Counted from the first letter of the stretch, positions 47,492 through 58,883 are shown. The stretch: 64,000 nt of DNA from Pycnococcus provasolii (GCA_049487715.1 CP150568.1:1-64000), one strand, 5' to 3'. The notes: generated by a model not told the origin, from the sequence alone. Numbers and translations: made by a program.

Positions 47492-48475
47492 TCACGCCTC
47501 CGCCTCACTCTTGGCAACTTCTTCACCAGCCGCCGCGGCACCTGATAATGACACAGCCACCTTGACCATTGCCGCGCGGAGTAGCGTATCTCCAATTTTG
47601 AATCCCGGTCGGAAGTTCTCCATGACGATGCCATCCTCGAATTCGTCTGTTTCCTCGCGCATGATTGCGTTGTGCATCTCCGGGTCGAACGGCTCGCCCA
47701 CCGTCGGCACTTCCTCCACCCCAAGCTGCTTGAAGACGTCGATCATCATCTTGTACACGCCCTGGTACGAGTCGGCAACCTTCTGCGCCTCCTCCGTCTC
47801 GAGCTTCAAGTTTTTCTTCGCGCTGTCGAAGGTGTCAACGAGTGGGAGCAACGCCTCGACCGTCTGACCACGTGTGCGTTCGGAGATCTGGTCCTTTTCC
47901 TGCGCGTTGCGTTTTCGGAAGTTGTCAAAGTCTGCGTTCAGGCGCAGGTACTGGTCCTTCGTCATGTTGAGCGTGTCCTCGAACGCCGCGGCGCTGCTTG
48001 CGTTTGAGTCGACGCGCTGCTGCAGCGAGGCGAACTCCTCCGCGACCGCGGGAACGAGTTCCGCCCAGTTGGCATCCGCGTTTCCGACGGACGCCTCGAG
48101 TTTTTCGAGCAGCGCTGCGTAGCTCGGCGGCGGCGGCGGTTCGTCGGCGGCGTCAGACTCCGCTGCACCGTCAGCCGCCGTTGTGTTATCTTCGTCATCC
48201 GTGTTAGGCGGCGCGCCCGTGTCCGCGTTCGCCTCCGCGTGTGCGTCTTCGGCGTTGTCCATGAGCGGGGGAAGCGTATCTTCTTCTGAGACGCCATCTG
48301 GAGAGGCCGCCGCCGCAGTTACCGAACGAGTCAACCGAGCGGAAGAGGAGAGACATGTATTTCCTCTAAGAGAAGGTCTAATAAGAGAAACAGGTCTCCT
48401 CCAGGTTGAAGAGGAGCGAGCAAGAGCAAGAGTTGGCTTTGATGAAGATGAACATAGAGGCGTGTGAGCGAGCAT
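47492..48475 (-). CDS. GrpE nucleotide exchange factor, plastid type
   Basis: Length 327 residues from ATG 48475. Residues 1-55 are Ser/Arg/Ala-rich with almost no acidic residues (transit peptide). An acidic low-complexity linker follows. The GrpE core has the long paired helix (YLRLNADFDNFRKRNAQEKD), LLPLVDTFDSAKKNL, then the beta-wing EEVPTVGEPFDPEMHNAIMR, DEFEDGIVMENFRPGFKIGD and LLRAAMVKVAVS. The DSYQGVYKMMIDVFKQLGVE segment and sequence style match chloroplast CGE proteins. It swaps ADP for ATP on an organellar Hsp70. It is head-to-head with a mitochondrial-type HSP70. Confidence 0.93.
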   Translation of the reverse strand: MLAHTPLCSSSSKPTLALARSSSTWRRPVSLIRPSLRGNTCLSSSARLTRSVTAAAASPDGVSEEDTLPPLMDNAEDAHAEANADTGAPPNTDDEDNTTAADGAAESDAADEPPPPPSYAALLEKLEASVGNADANWAELVPAVAEEFASLQQRVDSNASSAAAFEDTLNMTKDQYLRLNADFDNFRKRNAQEKDQISERTRGQTVEALLPLVDTFDSAKKNLKLETEEAQKVADSYQGVYKMMIDVFKQLGVEEVPTVGEPFDPEMHNAIMREETDEFEDGIVMENFRPGFKIGDTLLRAAMVKVAVSLSGAAAAGEEVAKSEAEA

Positions 48476-49324
48476 GGCAACCAATATCAATAGCCGCCAC
48501 AGCAGATAGATTCTATGAAGGGGGATGGAGCCTCCCTCGCCTCCTTGGAACCTGAGGTTGTGGATAAAGAAAGGGGAGAGAAAAAGGCCAGGGAGGGGAG
48601 GGGGGGGAGGGGAGAGTTCTGGACCCCCCCGGGCAGCCGGGGGAGATGAAGGCCAGAAGGGGGGATCCACCATAGAACTACGGTAGGTACCACTAAGACT
48701 ACAGGTAGAGTTTAGGGTTTTGCAGCAGAGGGTGCTTTGATTTTCTGTTCGGCCTGCTTGGAAAATCTAACGAGGCTCTGTGTGCGCCGCCCTTGTTCTC
48801 TCCCCTTCCACCTGGTTGGGCCTTCTCCCATTTGTGTGCTTTGTCAGTTTGTGGCTTGCCGGCCTCCAACGAGCTTGAGGGGGAGGGACTTGTTCTTCCT
48901 TCGACTTCGAGAAGAAAACTTGTCTGAGAGAGAGCGAGCGAGGCAGGGAGCAAGTGCCAGCCAAAAAACACCAGAGCACCCTCCCCGGCTGCCCGGGGAC
49001 GTGAACTCATTTTAGCCTGTCTCCTCATCCTCTTCAGTCCTTGGAGTGGAGTGTGTCAACAACACATACCACGATGATGCTCGCCTACATGCGAGGAGGA
49101 GTGTCCTATATGCGAGGAGTGGTGCCATCAGGGATGTCCCAAATGGCAAGAGAGATCGCAACAGGTGCCACTTCTTCGGGATCCAGGGATCGCCGGCGTT
49201 TACGCCTCTTGTACTGGAGGGATCATCAGCCTTGAGACACAGGACAGCCGCCGCCGCCGCAGCAGCAGCAGCAGCACCAGCACCGGCGTCGTCGTCGGCG
49301 TCGGCGTCACCCTTAGCACTGGCG
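48476..49324. promoter_or_regulatory. Divergent spacer GrpE/HSP70, includes uncertain HSP70 5' end
   Basis: Includes poly-C/G tracts (48600-48640), a telo-box-like TTTAGGGTTTT (48711-48721) and a GGTAGGTACCACTAAGACTAC motif near 48682-48702. ATGATG at 49074 opens a short Met/Arg-rich frame that could join the HSP70 frame by a splice removing 49165-49247; see the HSP70 entry. Confidence 0.4.
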
Positions 49325-50008
49325 ATGAGGGTGCGAAGCATGGCTTCGTCAGCCGCATCGGGGGGAGAAGTCATCGGAATCGACCTCGGAACCACAAACA
49401 GCTGCGTGGCCGTCATGGAGGGAAAAGCCGCGAAGGTGATCGAGAACGCCGAGGGCGCGCGCACGACGCCGTCGATCGTCGCATTCACAGACAAGGGCGA
49501 GAAACTCGTCGGCATGCCCGCAAAGAGGCAGGCTGTCACGAATCCGTCCAACACGCTCTACGCGTGCAAGCGACTCATTGGACGCGCGTTCAACGACCCG
49601 CAGACGCAGAAGGAGTCGAAAATGGTGCCGTACGACATCATTAAAGCGGACAACGGCGACGCGTGGGTCAAGGCGGGAGGGCAGACTTTCTCGCCGAGCC
49701 AGGTGGGTGCATTCGTGCTGGGCAAGATGAAGGAAACGGCGGAAAGCTACCTCGGACGACCTGTCACGCAGGCTGTCGTGACGGTGCCGGCGTACTTCAA
49801 CGACAGCCAGCGACAGGCGACGAAAGATGCGGGCAAGATTGCAGGCCTCGACGTTCTGCGCATCATCAACGAGCCCACCGCCGCGGCACTCAGCTACGGC
49901 GTGGACAAAAAGGAGGGACTCGTTGCCGTGTACGACCTTGGAGGCGGAACGTTCGATATCTCCGTGCTTGAGATTTCAGGAGGCGTGTTCGAGGTGAAGG
50001 CGACGAAC

Positions 50009-50044
<36 letters not shown>

Positions 50045-51241
50045 CACCTGCTCGAGTACATGGCGTCCGAGTTCAAGAAGGAGCAGAGCATCGACCTCAT
50101 GGGAGACAAACTTGCCGTGCAGCGGCTACGCGAGGCGGCGGAGAAGGCTAAGATCGAGCTCAGCTCGACGAGCCAGACGGACATCAACCTGCCATTCATC
50201 ACCGCCGACGCTTCAGGCGCCAAGCACCTGAACATGTCTCTCACGCGAAGCAAGTTCGAGTCCATCGTGTCGTCCCTCCTCGAGCGAACGAAGCAGCCAT
50301 GCTTGGACTGCCTCAAGGATGCGGGCATCTCCAAGACGGACATCTCGGAGGTGCTCCTCGTCGGTGGAATGTCGCGCATGCCAAAGGTGCAGGAGCTCGT
50401 CAAGGAGATTTTCGGAAAGGATCCGAACAAGGGCGTGAACCCCGACGAGTGCGTCGCGATGGGAGCGGCGATCCAGGGCGGTGTGCTGCGCGGAGACGTC
50501 AAGGACATCCTGCTGCTTGACGTGACGCCTCTCAGCCTCGGCATCGAGACGCTCGGCGGCGTCTTCACGCGCCTCATCGGGCGCAACACCACCATCCCCA
50601 CGAAGAAGTCGCAGGTGTTCTCCACCGCCGCGGACAACCAGACGCAGGTGGGCATCAAGGTGTTCCAGGGCGAGCGCGAGATGGCGGCGGACAACAAGCT
50701 GCTCGGCAACTTCGACCTCGTGGGAATTCCTCCCGCGCCGCGTGGCATGCCTCAGATCGAGGTGACGTTCGACATCGACGCGAATGGCATCGTGAACGTC
50801 GGCGCGAAGGACAAGGCTACGAACAAGGAGCAGAACATCACGATCCAGAGCAGCGGCGGTCTGAGCGACGACCAGGTTGAGCAGATGGTTCGCGACGCGG
50901 AGACGTTTGCGGGTAAGGACAAGGAGCGCAAGGCGCTCATTGAGGCGAAGAACGACGCGGACACGCTGCTGTACAGCGCGGAGAAGAGCCTGCACGAGCA
51001 CAAGGAGAAGCTGCCAGCGGACATCGTCAGCCAGATTGAGACCGCGATTGCGGATTTGCGAACAGTCAAGGATGGCGATGATTTGGAGGCGATCAAGTCG
51101 AAGATCCAGGACGTGCAAAATGCCACGATGAAGATTGGAGAGGCGATCAACAAGGCTGCTGGCGGCGGAGGAGATGGTGGCAGCTCGGATGCGGGCAGCG
51201 CCAGCGGCGAGGAGGAGAAGAAGGAGGAGCAGCAGAAGTGA
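49325..51241 (+). CDS. Mitochondrial HSP70 (DnaK type)
   Basis: Core 638 residues from ATG 49325: [69 protein letters not shown] and [20 protein letters not shown] in the ATPase domain, then [17 protein letters not shown] at the linker and substrate domain. The YACKRLIGR and [11 protein letters not shown] forms, and the lack of an ER or cytosolic (EEVD) tail, indicate the mitochondrial/bacterial DnaK branch. The presequence from 49325 is short; the same frame continues upstream without an ATG. Splicing 49165-49247 would join it to ATG 49074 and add about 55 residues, but the GTGCCA donor differs from the GTRCGT of the other introns. The 5' end is therefore unresolved. Confidence 0.93.
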
Positions 51242-51399
51242 GGAGGGAAAAATAACTTGTTTGCGTTGGTGTTGTTTAACAAATTGGAACATAGGGCATT
51301 TACAGTACTACCAACAACGTCAACAAAAGTCAACCCACCAATACAATATCCATGTACGTGTACAAACTATAGTTGTTACAATTTACAAAAAAACGCTTC

Positions 51400-52197
51400 T
51401 CACGTGCTGCGTGGTTTCTTCGAAGGTGGCGCGGGAACAATCACACCCGTGCGTGCGTCAAGTTTGCGGTGTACGAGAGGCTCCACCATACCTTGCGTGT
51501 CCTTGCCTAATCCCTTGCCTTCGCTCCACCCCATCGCCTTCATCATTGCAGCCGCCTTGCTCATGCTTCCTTCCGCTTGTCGTTTCTTGTCCTTTAATGG
51601 CTTGGGAAACGCGAACGCCGCCTTTTGCTTTTGTTCCGCTTCCAACGCGAGTCTTTCGCGCTCGGCGACGACGTCCGTGTATTCGTTGGGTATGAGAGGG
51701 TCGTACAGTTCGTCCGTCGGGTTGGTAGGTTCATCCATAATAACGCCACTGTGTCGGTGTTGGTGTTGGTGTTGGTGTTGGTGTTGGTTGCGCTGCTGCT
51801 GCTGCTGCTGCTCCTCCTCGTGCTTCTGCTGCGAGTTGTTGTTGTTGTTGTTGTTATTTTGCTGCTGCTGCTGCTGCTGCATCATGGTTCTCTTTCTCAT
51901 GAATGCGAGGTTGGGTGCAAGAGCCCTCTTAGAAGGAGCAGACGCATGGAGGGGCGCTGATGGAGGCGCTGGAGACGCTGAGGCTGATGGCAGTAACGCC
52001 GCGACTCCCAAACCACCAACATTATCAACCTTGAGACCTCCTCCCAACATTGACCCCTCAGACTCCCCATGACCACTCCTATTGTTATTCACCAGTGCTC
52101 CAGCCGCCTTCGTCGAAGGCAGAGACGCAAACAAGTCAAGGTCAAGATCCACGTCACTCACTCCAGCAACAGCTCCAGAGGAGTGAGAAGGCGCCAT
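51400..52197 (-). CDS. G-patch protein, SPF45/RBM17-like without the UHM
   Basis: Length 265 residues. The N-terminus is low complexity, with Gln, Asn and His-Gln runs (51753-51890). YDPLIPNEYTDVVAERERLA matches the SPF45 segment before its G-patch (YDPxxPNEYxxVVxERR). The G-patch follows: AAAMMKAMGWSEGKGLGKDTQ then GMVEPLVHRKLDARTGVIV. SPF45/DRT111 usually continues into a C-terminal RRM-like UHM that binds 3' splice-site factors; here the protein stops about 20 residues after the G-patch. G-patches activate DEAH helicases, which gives a spliceosomal reading by analogy. Confidence 0.85.
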   Translation of the reverse strand: MAPSHSSGAVAGVSDVDLDLDLFASLPSTKAAGALVNNNRSGHGESEGSMLGGGLKVDNVGGLGVAALLPSASASPAPPSAPLHASAPSKRALAPNLAFMRKRTMMQQQQQQQNNNNNNNNSQQKHEEEQQQQQQRNQHQHQHQHQHRHSGVIMDEPTNPTDELYDPLIPNEYTDVVAERERLALEAEQKQKAAFAFPKPLKDKKRQAEGSMSKAAAMMKAMGWSEGKGLGKDTQGMVEPLVHRKLDARTGVIVPAPPSKKPRST

Positions 52198-52625
52198 ACC
52201 TAACTAGTTATACAGTATCGGAAGAGAGAACAATGAACGTCAAATGTTGAAGAATGAACAGACAAACAGAGCATGAACATGTGTGATGAAGAAGACTTCT
52301 TATAAAAGGAAAAAGGAAAACCCCGAACTCATTCTGATTAGGGTTAGGGTTAGGGTTAGGGTTAGGATTAGGGTTAGGGTTTGGGTTAGGGTTACGCTCT
52401 CCGCATCTCGAAGGTTTCACGAGCCATTTTCATTCTCATTCTATTCTCCCTTATTAATGGCGTCTCACCACCACCACCACCACCACCACCACCACCACCT
52501 GTGTTCTCGGTGATTCTTACTCTTAATTATTCGTGCTTATCTCTGCTCTATCTGAGCCGTGTTGGAGGTTTGGTTAGGGGAGGCTTGGTTTGGTTAGGGG
52601 TGCTTAGTGGTTAGGTTCATCCTCG
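52198..52625. promoter_or_regulatory. Divergent spacer with TTAGGG array, G-patch / LPA1-like
   Basis: 52338-52394 holds about nine TTAGGG-type units (with GGATTA and GGTTTG variants) in the G-rich orientation. A CACCAC run lies at 52468-52500. TTGGTTAGGGGAGGCTTGG-like repeats occur at 52570-52612. Confidence 0.7.
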
Positions 52626-54119
52626 ATGAGGTTCATCACGATTCCACCTCGCGATGATCGGGATCGTGCGTCGTCATCATCATCATCTCGTCTTTTGTGG
52701 CCTCGAGCTTGTGCCAGTTGCAGTTCCAGTGGAAATGGGAATCTCTCGTCTTCCTTTGTGAAGCATGGGAACTGTCAAAAAGGATACGACGACGCGGGTT
52801 CGGCGCGGTACTCGCCTGAACAGCTACAGAGAACGCTCGTGCTCGCGGGAGTGAGAGTCAGACACGCGAGAAAACTATCCATCGCCGTTTTCGATAGACT
52901 CACGGAGTACAGCGCACGCCGTGAAGCGACGACGACGACGACGACAACAACAACAACGAATGCGAACGCGAATGCGAATACGAGTGCGCACAACTTGGAA
53001 AACGAAGTCTGCGTGACGCGCGAAACGTTCAGAGATACCATCAGACACGCACTTCACGCAAGAGAGTACTACGGCGAAGACGTGCTCGAGGCGTTCGACG
53101 TCGCGTGCGCCGTGCACGAAAGGAGAGCGGCGGTGCTGCTCCTGCTCTGCGGAACGAGCGGAACGGGCAAGAGCACGCTCGCAAGCCTACTCGCAAGCAC
53201 GTTAGGCATCCCGTCCGTTATCAGCACGGACTCCGTCAGGCACGTCATGCGAAGCGTGTCGTCGTCAAGCCGCGACGAGGATCCTGTGCTGTGGGCATCC
53301 ACGTACGACGCAAGCAGGCAGGCGGGCTTCGACGACGTTGTGACGGGATGCCAAAGGCAAAGCGAACGCGTCACGGAAGCCCTTGACGCGGTGATCGACG
53401 AGTGCATGGCGCGCAACGAAAGCCTGATTGTCGAAGGCGTGCATCTGAGCATGCCGTACGCACACCAGCTCATGGCGCGGCACGCGGCTGTGCTGCCGTT
53501 CGTCATTCACATCAGCAACGCGGAGAAGCACAAGGACAGGTTCGCCGTACGTGCGAAGTACCTTACGCTAGACCCGCAGGTGAACCGGTATGTCAAGCAC
53601 TTCGGGGCAATCAAGGCGATACAGGACAGCCTCGTCGCATGGGCGAAACGGTGGAACGTACCCGCGATCGACAACACGTCGGTGGATCGAAGTGTCGCAC
53701 TCATACACGCCACCACGCTTGGCTTCCTTCGACGCCTCAGTGCACTGCATGCAGCACCCGTCGCATCATCATCATCATCAGCACCACCACCACCATCATC
53801 ATCACCTCCCCCGCCTTGGGGTGATCCCGACGCTCTCAGCACGCTTCTGCACAACGAGTTTGAGAGAGCGCTGGACGCGTCGGCGTGGAGTAGCAAGGGC
53901 ATGCTTGCCGTTCTCCGCGCGAAGCGAAATGAAGATACGACGACGTCCTCCGCATCGTCGACGCCGCTTTCCACGCCTCGTTGGCTGGAGTTGTCCGAAG
54001 ACGGCGACGACACCGTTGCGTCGGCGTTTGGCGACGACGACGAGGCGCCAAGTCTAGGCGACCAGGAGGAGGAGGAGGAGGAGGAGGAAAATGACGAAGA
54101 CCACTTTGTAGAACTGTGA
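52626..54119 (+). CDS. LPA1-like P-loop kinase (2-phosphoglycerate kinase-related)
   Basis: Length 497 residues. An N-terminal ATP-cone-like region (about 45-150) is interrupted by poly-Thr/Asn. The P-loop kinase domain has Walker A CGTSGTGKST at about 178, then LGIPSVISTDSVRHVMRSVS, DPVLWASTYDA, SLIVEGVHLSM, IHISNAEKHKDRFAVRAKYL, DPQVNRYVKHF and NTSVDRSVALIHATTLGFLR. These match plant Low Phytic Acid 1 proteins, named for homology to archaeal 2-phosphoglycerate kinase; LPA1 mutants have altered seed phytate. The true substrate is unsettled in the family. The tail is low complexity and acidic. Confidence 0.9.
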   Translation: MRFITIPPRDDRDRASSSSSSRLLWPRACASCSSSGNGNLSSSFVKHGNCQKGYDDAGSARYSPEQLQRTLVLAGVRVRHARKLSIAVFDRLTEYSARREATTTTTTTTTTNANANANTSAHNLENEVCVTRETFRDTIRHALHAREYYGEDVLEAFDVACAVHERRAAVLLLLCGTSGTGKSTLASLLASTLGIPSVISTDSVRHVMRSVSSSSRDEDPVLWASTYDASRQAGFDDVVTGCQRQSERVTEALDAVIDECMARNESLIVEGVHLSMPYAHQLMARHAAVLPFVIHISNAEKHKDRFAVRAKYLTLDPQVNRYVKHFGAIKAIQDSLVAWAKRWNVPAIDNTSVDRSVALIHATTLGFLRRLSALHAAPVASSSSSAPPPPSSSPPPPWGDPDALSTLLHNEFERALDASAWSSKGMLAVLRAKRNEDTTTSSASSTPLSTPRWLELSEDGDDTVASAFGDDDEAPSLGDQEEEEEEEENDEDHFVEL

Positions 54120-54165
54120 AATATCTGTAACAGTAAAGGAAATTTGTTAATAGGTGGCGATTTTT

Positions 54166-55047
54166 TCACCGGCGCTTCACGTTGCCGAGCTCCATGCGAG
54201 CTTCCGCCTTAGCCGCGTTGGCCACAAGCTCAGGCTCGACGAGCTCAATGACGGGAATGTGAGGCGCCTCCGCGCTTGGCCGCCAGCCCGGATCCGCGCT
54301 CGTGTACGTTCCCGCCGTCGGCGTTCCCTCCTTCCACACGCCGTCGTACCGCTTGTGCGTCGCGACGTAGTAGAAGCTTCCCGTGCCGTGCTTTTCGTTC
54401 GCGAGCCAGTTTCCCTCGTACATGTCCCCGTTCGCGTAGAAGAGCGTTCCAACACCGCTCCGCTGGTTGTCGACCCAGTCTCCCTCGTACACGTCTGCGT
54501 TCAGGCCGTCGAACCGGCCTCCGTACGTCTGCCTCCCCTTTCCGTTGCGCTTTCCGTTGAGCCACTGCCCCTCGTACCTCTCGCCCTTGGCGTTGTAGTA
54601 GACGCCTCGTCCGCTGTAGACGTCATTCTCCCACTCGCCGGTGTACCTCACTCTGTACTTGGAGTCTTCGCGCTTCCAGTACGTTCCCGAGCCGTGCCTG
54701 AGTCCGTCCGCCCACTCGCCCTCGTACCTGTCTCCGTTGGGGTACGTGTGCGTTCCGAGCCCGTGCTTGTGGTTTTTGTGCCAGCTTCCGTTGTACTGGT
54801 GTCCTGTTGTGTAGAAGACAGTCGCTCGTTCGCCCTCCTTGTCCGCGAGGACGTCCGACGCCTTCCACAGCTTGTGCGGCGCCGAGGCGGCATCGTTCAA
54901 GGAGACGGACGAGCTGAACGGGTCTCTGCGTCCTCGCGTGAGCAGTGCGGACGCCGGCCCTTGCGTGCGCGAGAATCCGGCGGGCGCATCCTCGGGCGGT
55001 CCCGCGAGGCCGTGCGAGGGGTTCGAGGTGGACATGGCCACGGGCAT
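54166..55047 (-). CDS. MORN3-like flagellar MORN-repeat protein
   Basis: Length 293 residues. After about 70 disordered residues come seven to eight MORN units (GHQYNGSWHKNHKHGLGTHT, YPNGDRYEGEWADGLRHGSG, YTGEWENDVYSGRGVYY, GERYEGQWLNGKRNGKG, VYEGDWVDNQRSGVGTLF, GDMYEGNWLANEKHGTGSFY, RYDGVWKEGTPTAGTY). The ending IPVIELVEPELVANAAKAEA parallels MORN3 (IPEVKILDPDGVLAEAL), which separates it from generic MORN proteins. MORN3 is associated with sperm and flagellar structures in animals. It fits the axonemal set here. Confidence 0.88.
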   Translation of the reverse strand: MPVAMSTSNPSHGLAGPPEDAPAGFSRTQGPASALLTRGRRDPFSSSVSLNDAASAPHKLWKASDVLADKEGERATVFYTTGHQYNGSWHKNHKHGLGTHTYPNGDRYEGEWADGLRHGSGTYWKREDSKYRVRYTGEWENDVYSGRGVYYNAKGERYEGQWLNGKRNGKGRQTYGGRFDGLNADVYEGDWVDNQRSGVGTLFYANGDMYEGNWLANEKHGTGSFYYVATHKRYDGVWKEGTPTAGTYTSADPGWRPSAEAPHIPVIELVEPELVANAAKAEARMELGNVKRR

Positions 55048-55621
55048 GGCGAGCTGGCTGGGTGAACTATGCTGATGGGGCCCAGGCCGTCGAGGCGAGT
55101 TGCACCACCTGGTGGGCTCATATTACCGGGGAATATTAAGACCCGTTGTCGACCGGAACCTGGGTTATGGAATGGCCTTCTCCCCAATGCTGTAATGGGA
55201 AATCGGCAAGGCGTATTCTTAACTATTTATGGTTGGTTGGGGTCGCAATGCAGCCTTCGCTCTCTCCCGATGCGAATGGGGACCCGACCGACTGTCCCGA
55301 CCTTCTCTGGCCTTCTCTGGCCTTCTCCTCCTCGCCATCTCTTCCTTGCCAACCTCGAAGGACTACGATAAGGTTCTAAGGCTTAACATAACATAGATGA
55401 CCGGTCTGGGAAAACGAGTCAGACCGGTCTCACCCGAACCCGAACCCGAACCCGAACCCTAACCCTAACACCCTAAAGGAGACCTGGGTACTACCCCGCC
55501 GGGCGCCGAGGACGAGCGTGCCCCTTAGAACCAACATGAAGTGTTACCAACGTTGTTTCAATTTTATTACCTATACAAGAAAGAGAAAATACTTACTGTA
55601 TTTCTAAGATAAAGGGTCTCG
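55048..55621. promoter_or_regulatory. Spacer with CCCGAA/CCCTAA tandem, MORN3 upstream
   Basis: 55432-55477 carries about five CCCGAA hexamers running directly into CCCTAA hexamers. A 17-base GAGACCGGTCTGACTCG-like palindromic region at 55400-55430 precedes it (ACCGGTCT ... AGACCGGTCT). CTTCTCTGGC repeats lie at 55303-55327. No gene seen. Confidence 0.55.
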
Positions 55622-58600
55622 TCACGAGAACCCGAAGCCTTGCGTGCCCTCGGTTATAGCAAACATGAGCCGTTCTCTGAGTATCTCCTTCGACGAGTAC
55701 ACGGGCAAGTCGATCGAGTGGAAGCACGTGTGGCTTGCGGGTAGCCTGTTGTCGTCGCCGAGAGCCTTCGCAATACTGAATTTCTGAGGCCCGCTCACGC
55801 CTCTCAGTTGAGCAAATCCGCCGAGCGGTACCCTCGACGTCGCCGTGCAGAACTGAAGCAGTCGCGCGAGGTCCTCCTGACACATCTCTCCGACAGCCTC
55901 CCAGAACCAAATGATCTGCTGCGACGCCGCACTGTATCCACCGCTGTATTCACTGTTTCTCCTCCAGTCCTCCACGTCGATCTCAGGAAGTCCGCAGAGC
56001 ATGAGCTCGAGCTCACCCTCGTCGAAAATGTTCAGTTCCTCCATCGGAACCATGTCATGGAAGCCACCCTGAAACGCGGCTAGCTGATCCTTGATCGCGT
56101 GAGTCAGCTTGTGTGCCGCGACCAAATTGACGTAATCAGCCTTGTTGTCGTCCGTGACTTGAATGTCCGCTCCTCCAGGCTTCAAGTCGACGACGCTCGT
56201 GCTGCCAAAGTAGTCCGTCTCCGCGGTGAAGTTTAGGTCAAGCACCCCTTCGATGCTATTTTTTAGCGACCAAAGGAGGTTTTTGTGGAGATCTTGATCG
56301 AAACGTTCCACGTCATCAAGAGAAACGGGCAGACCGAGAAGATGCTTCATTAAGCTTCGCGTGAAGTGGCATTCAAGCAGATGTCCATCACACAGCGCCT
56401 TGCCCACCACCAGGCCCGCAAATCTCAAGAATGACAAGTGGTCAGGATTCACGGCACTGTTCGGGCTCGGCTGGTACGTGCCATCCGTCGACGACTCGAA
56501 CAGCGAGAAGTTGACGTCAAGCAGCGATCTCATGAGCACGCTGTACCACTCGCGCGTCACGCCGCCTGCATCCACGCCCTCCTCGCCCGTGAAGGTCACA
56601 GCCATCCGACCGCGCATCTCCTGCGGCGTTCGTAGGTGAAGCTGGTGGTAGCTGTCCTGGAGAACATGCTGCCGCCGAATGTTCAATCTCAAACTCGAAG
56701 GACGCTGGCCTGGACGCATGCTCAGCTTGCGCATTCGCGTCTGAAAGTGAGTCCTCTTGTTGTTGAAGTTTACGACGCCTCGAAGCCTCAGCAGAGGCTC
56801 GAACGCCTGCGACAGCAGGTGCGGTGTGCGCTGGATTAGCGCATTGAGCATGCGTTTGTGAGCATGCGCGAATGCGGTCATCTCCGACTGCACGAGCGAA
56901 GCCGGATCCGTGGGTTCATCCGCTGACGATTGCAGCCCACCGAGCGACTCCCTCGCGCTTCCGCTGCGCGGTAGAGACGCCACCCTCGGAAGAGACGGCG
57001 CTCTCTGCAACGGCTCTTCTTTCGGTGAAATCGCAGAGGAAACGTTAGCCACCACGGCGCCAAACAGGAAGTACGCCTCAATCAGAGGTAGCGCCTGCGG
57101 GATTTTCGGCAAAAGGCTCGACAGGCCCGTCTCATCTCCCATCTCGTCTTCAACCTTCCCAATGCGCGTGCCCAGAGCCTCCCACAGCATCCGCAGCTTG
57201 CCATTCAAATCTAATAGATGGTTGAGAATCTTCTCCTGCGGGTTTGGATCTTTCTCCAGGATAGATCGGATAGTCTTCATAATCCTCAAAACAGCCACGG
57301 CGGCTGCCCTAGACGGCAAGCCTTGCGAAAGTTCGTTGGCAGCCTCCGCACCCAGCGACACGCAGAGCCTTTCCAGCGAGGCGGCAAGCCGCGACTGCTG
57401 AGCTGGATACGCAAGCAGCAGGTTGCGAATCACCGTGGTTGTACGGGCGTAAGACGTGTCCGCGAGGCCGTTGCGCGCAAGCATGGAAGCCAGCTCGTCG
57501 AGCGCGCCGTCGGGGAGAGGAGGCAGCGACTTGTGCGTCGCCATTGCGCGGCTGACATTCTCGAGGAGCTGTAGTAGCTGCTCGGCATGGCTGGACGACC
57601 TCACGAAAAGCTGGTGGCTCGTTAGCTCGAACAGCAAACGCAGCGCGGGAATCTCCTCCTTCGCCTTCCCCTTGCCTTTGTCGTTTTTCGACGGCGCGAC
57701 GGCAACACGGCATGTCAGCAAAAGCGACGGCACCCTGTGGTGCTTGCGTGCAATGTAGTTGAGAGCCTCCAAAGCGCGCTTCTTCGCTGCCGATGCACTG
57801 ATTGCGGCGCCTCGCCCGTCGTCTTCCGTTCCCACCTGCGCAAGAAGCATGGACACGATCTGCTGCCGGCTCTCAGAGTGACTGCAGCAGTGCAAAAGCA
57901 GCTTGTGCAGCAGCAGGCTACGCGGAGGGCGAGGCAGCTGCAGCAGCGTGCCCACCAGTGTAATCGCGTTCGCATCTAGTGGCGGCGTGCCGATGGCATC
58001 CAACCGCTCCAAAGTCTCTCGATCCGAGCGCTTTGTGCGAAGAGTTCCGAGGGTGTGCGGTACCGCCGCCCCTGCTCCCCCCGCCGCCGCCGCTCCTCTC
58101 GATCCGGTTGCCGCTCTGCCAGATGCCATGTCCAAGAACTCCCGAACACTCCTGCGCACTGTGGTGGACCCGCCTCGAGGTCCCTGAGGTCGCGAGCCAT
58201 AATCCGGCGGCAAGACCCCTGCTCCTGCTCCTGCCCCTGCTCCTGCCCCTGCTCCTGCTCCTAACGATGGTCCACCTGGCGCAGCGCGCATTGCCCGCTC
58301 GCGTAGCAGTTGAGCCTCGGCAAGTAGCTGTGGTGGAAGAGTCGCAAGAACAGACTCGTCGCTCGTCAAAAGAACCTCCTCGCGAAGCTCGGGAGGGAGC
58401 GTGGCAATGATCGAGGCACTGTCCATTTCGGCGGCGGATGACGGATCCGGGCGTGGCACGGCTGCTGCAGCCCTTTGAGCCCGATTTTGCTGAATGAGCT
58501 CGTTGCGGATATCCTCAGGGAGCGCCGCCAGGAACTCTTGATCGAGCTCGCCGTCACCATTGCTGCCACCAGCTCCAGCCCCGGATGCACCAGCGGCGGC

Positions 58601-58883
58601 AGGAACGTCGTCGCCGCCAGCCTCACGCGCCTGCACCTCTTCAGCGTTCGCCATCGCTGTGTCCACCCCGGTTGTTACCGGTGCAGCCTCCGCAGCCTCT
58701 GCACCAGACGCACCTGGTGCGGCGGCAGGCCGCTCTTGTTGACCTGCAGTAGCACCACCGTCGCTTCTCGCTCGTGGCGGATTCATCGCACGGTGCTGGG
58801 CAATCACTTCAGCACGCATCTCTGGTGGAAGTGCTTCAAGAAATGATGGGTCTATGCCTTCTGGAAGCTCCTCAGGCTCGTCC

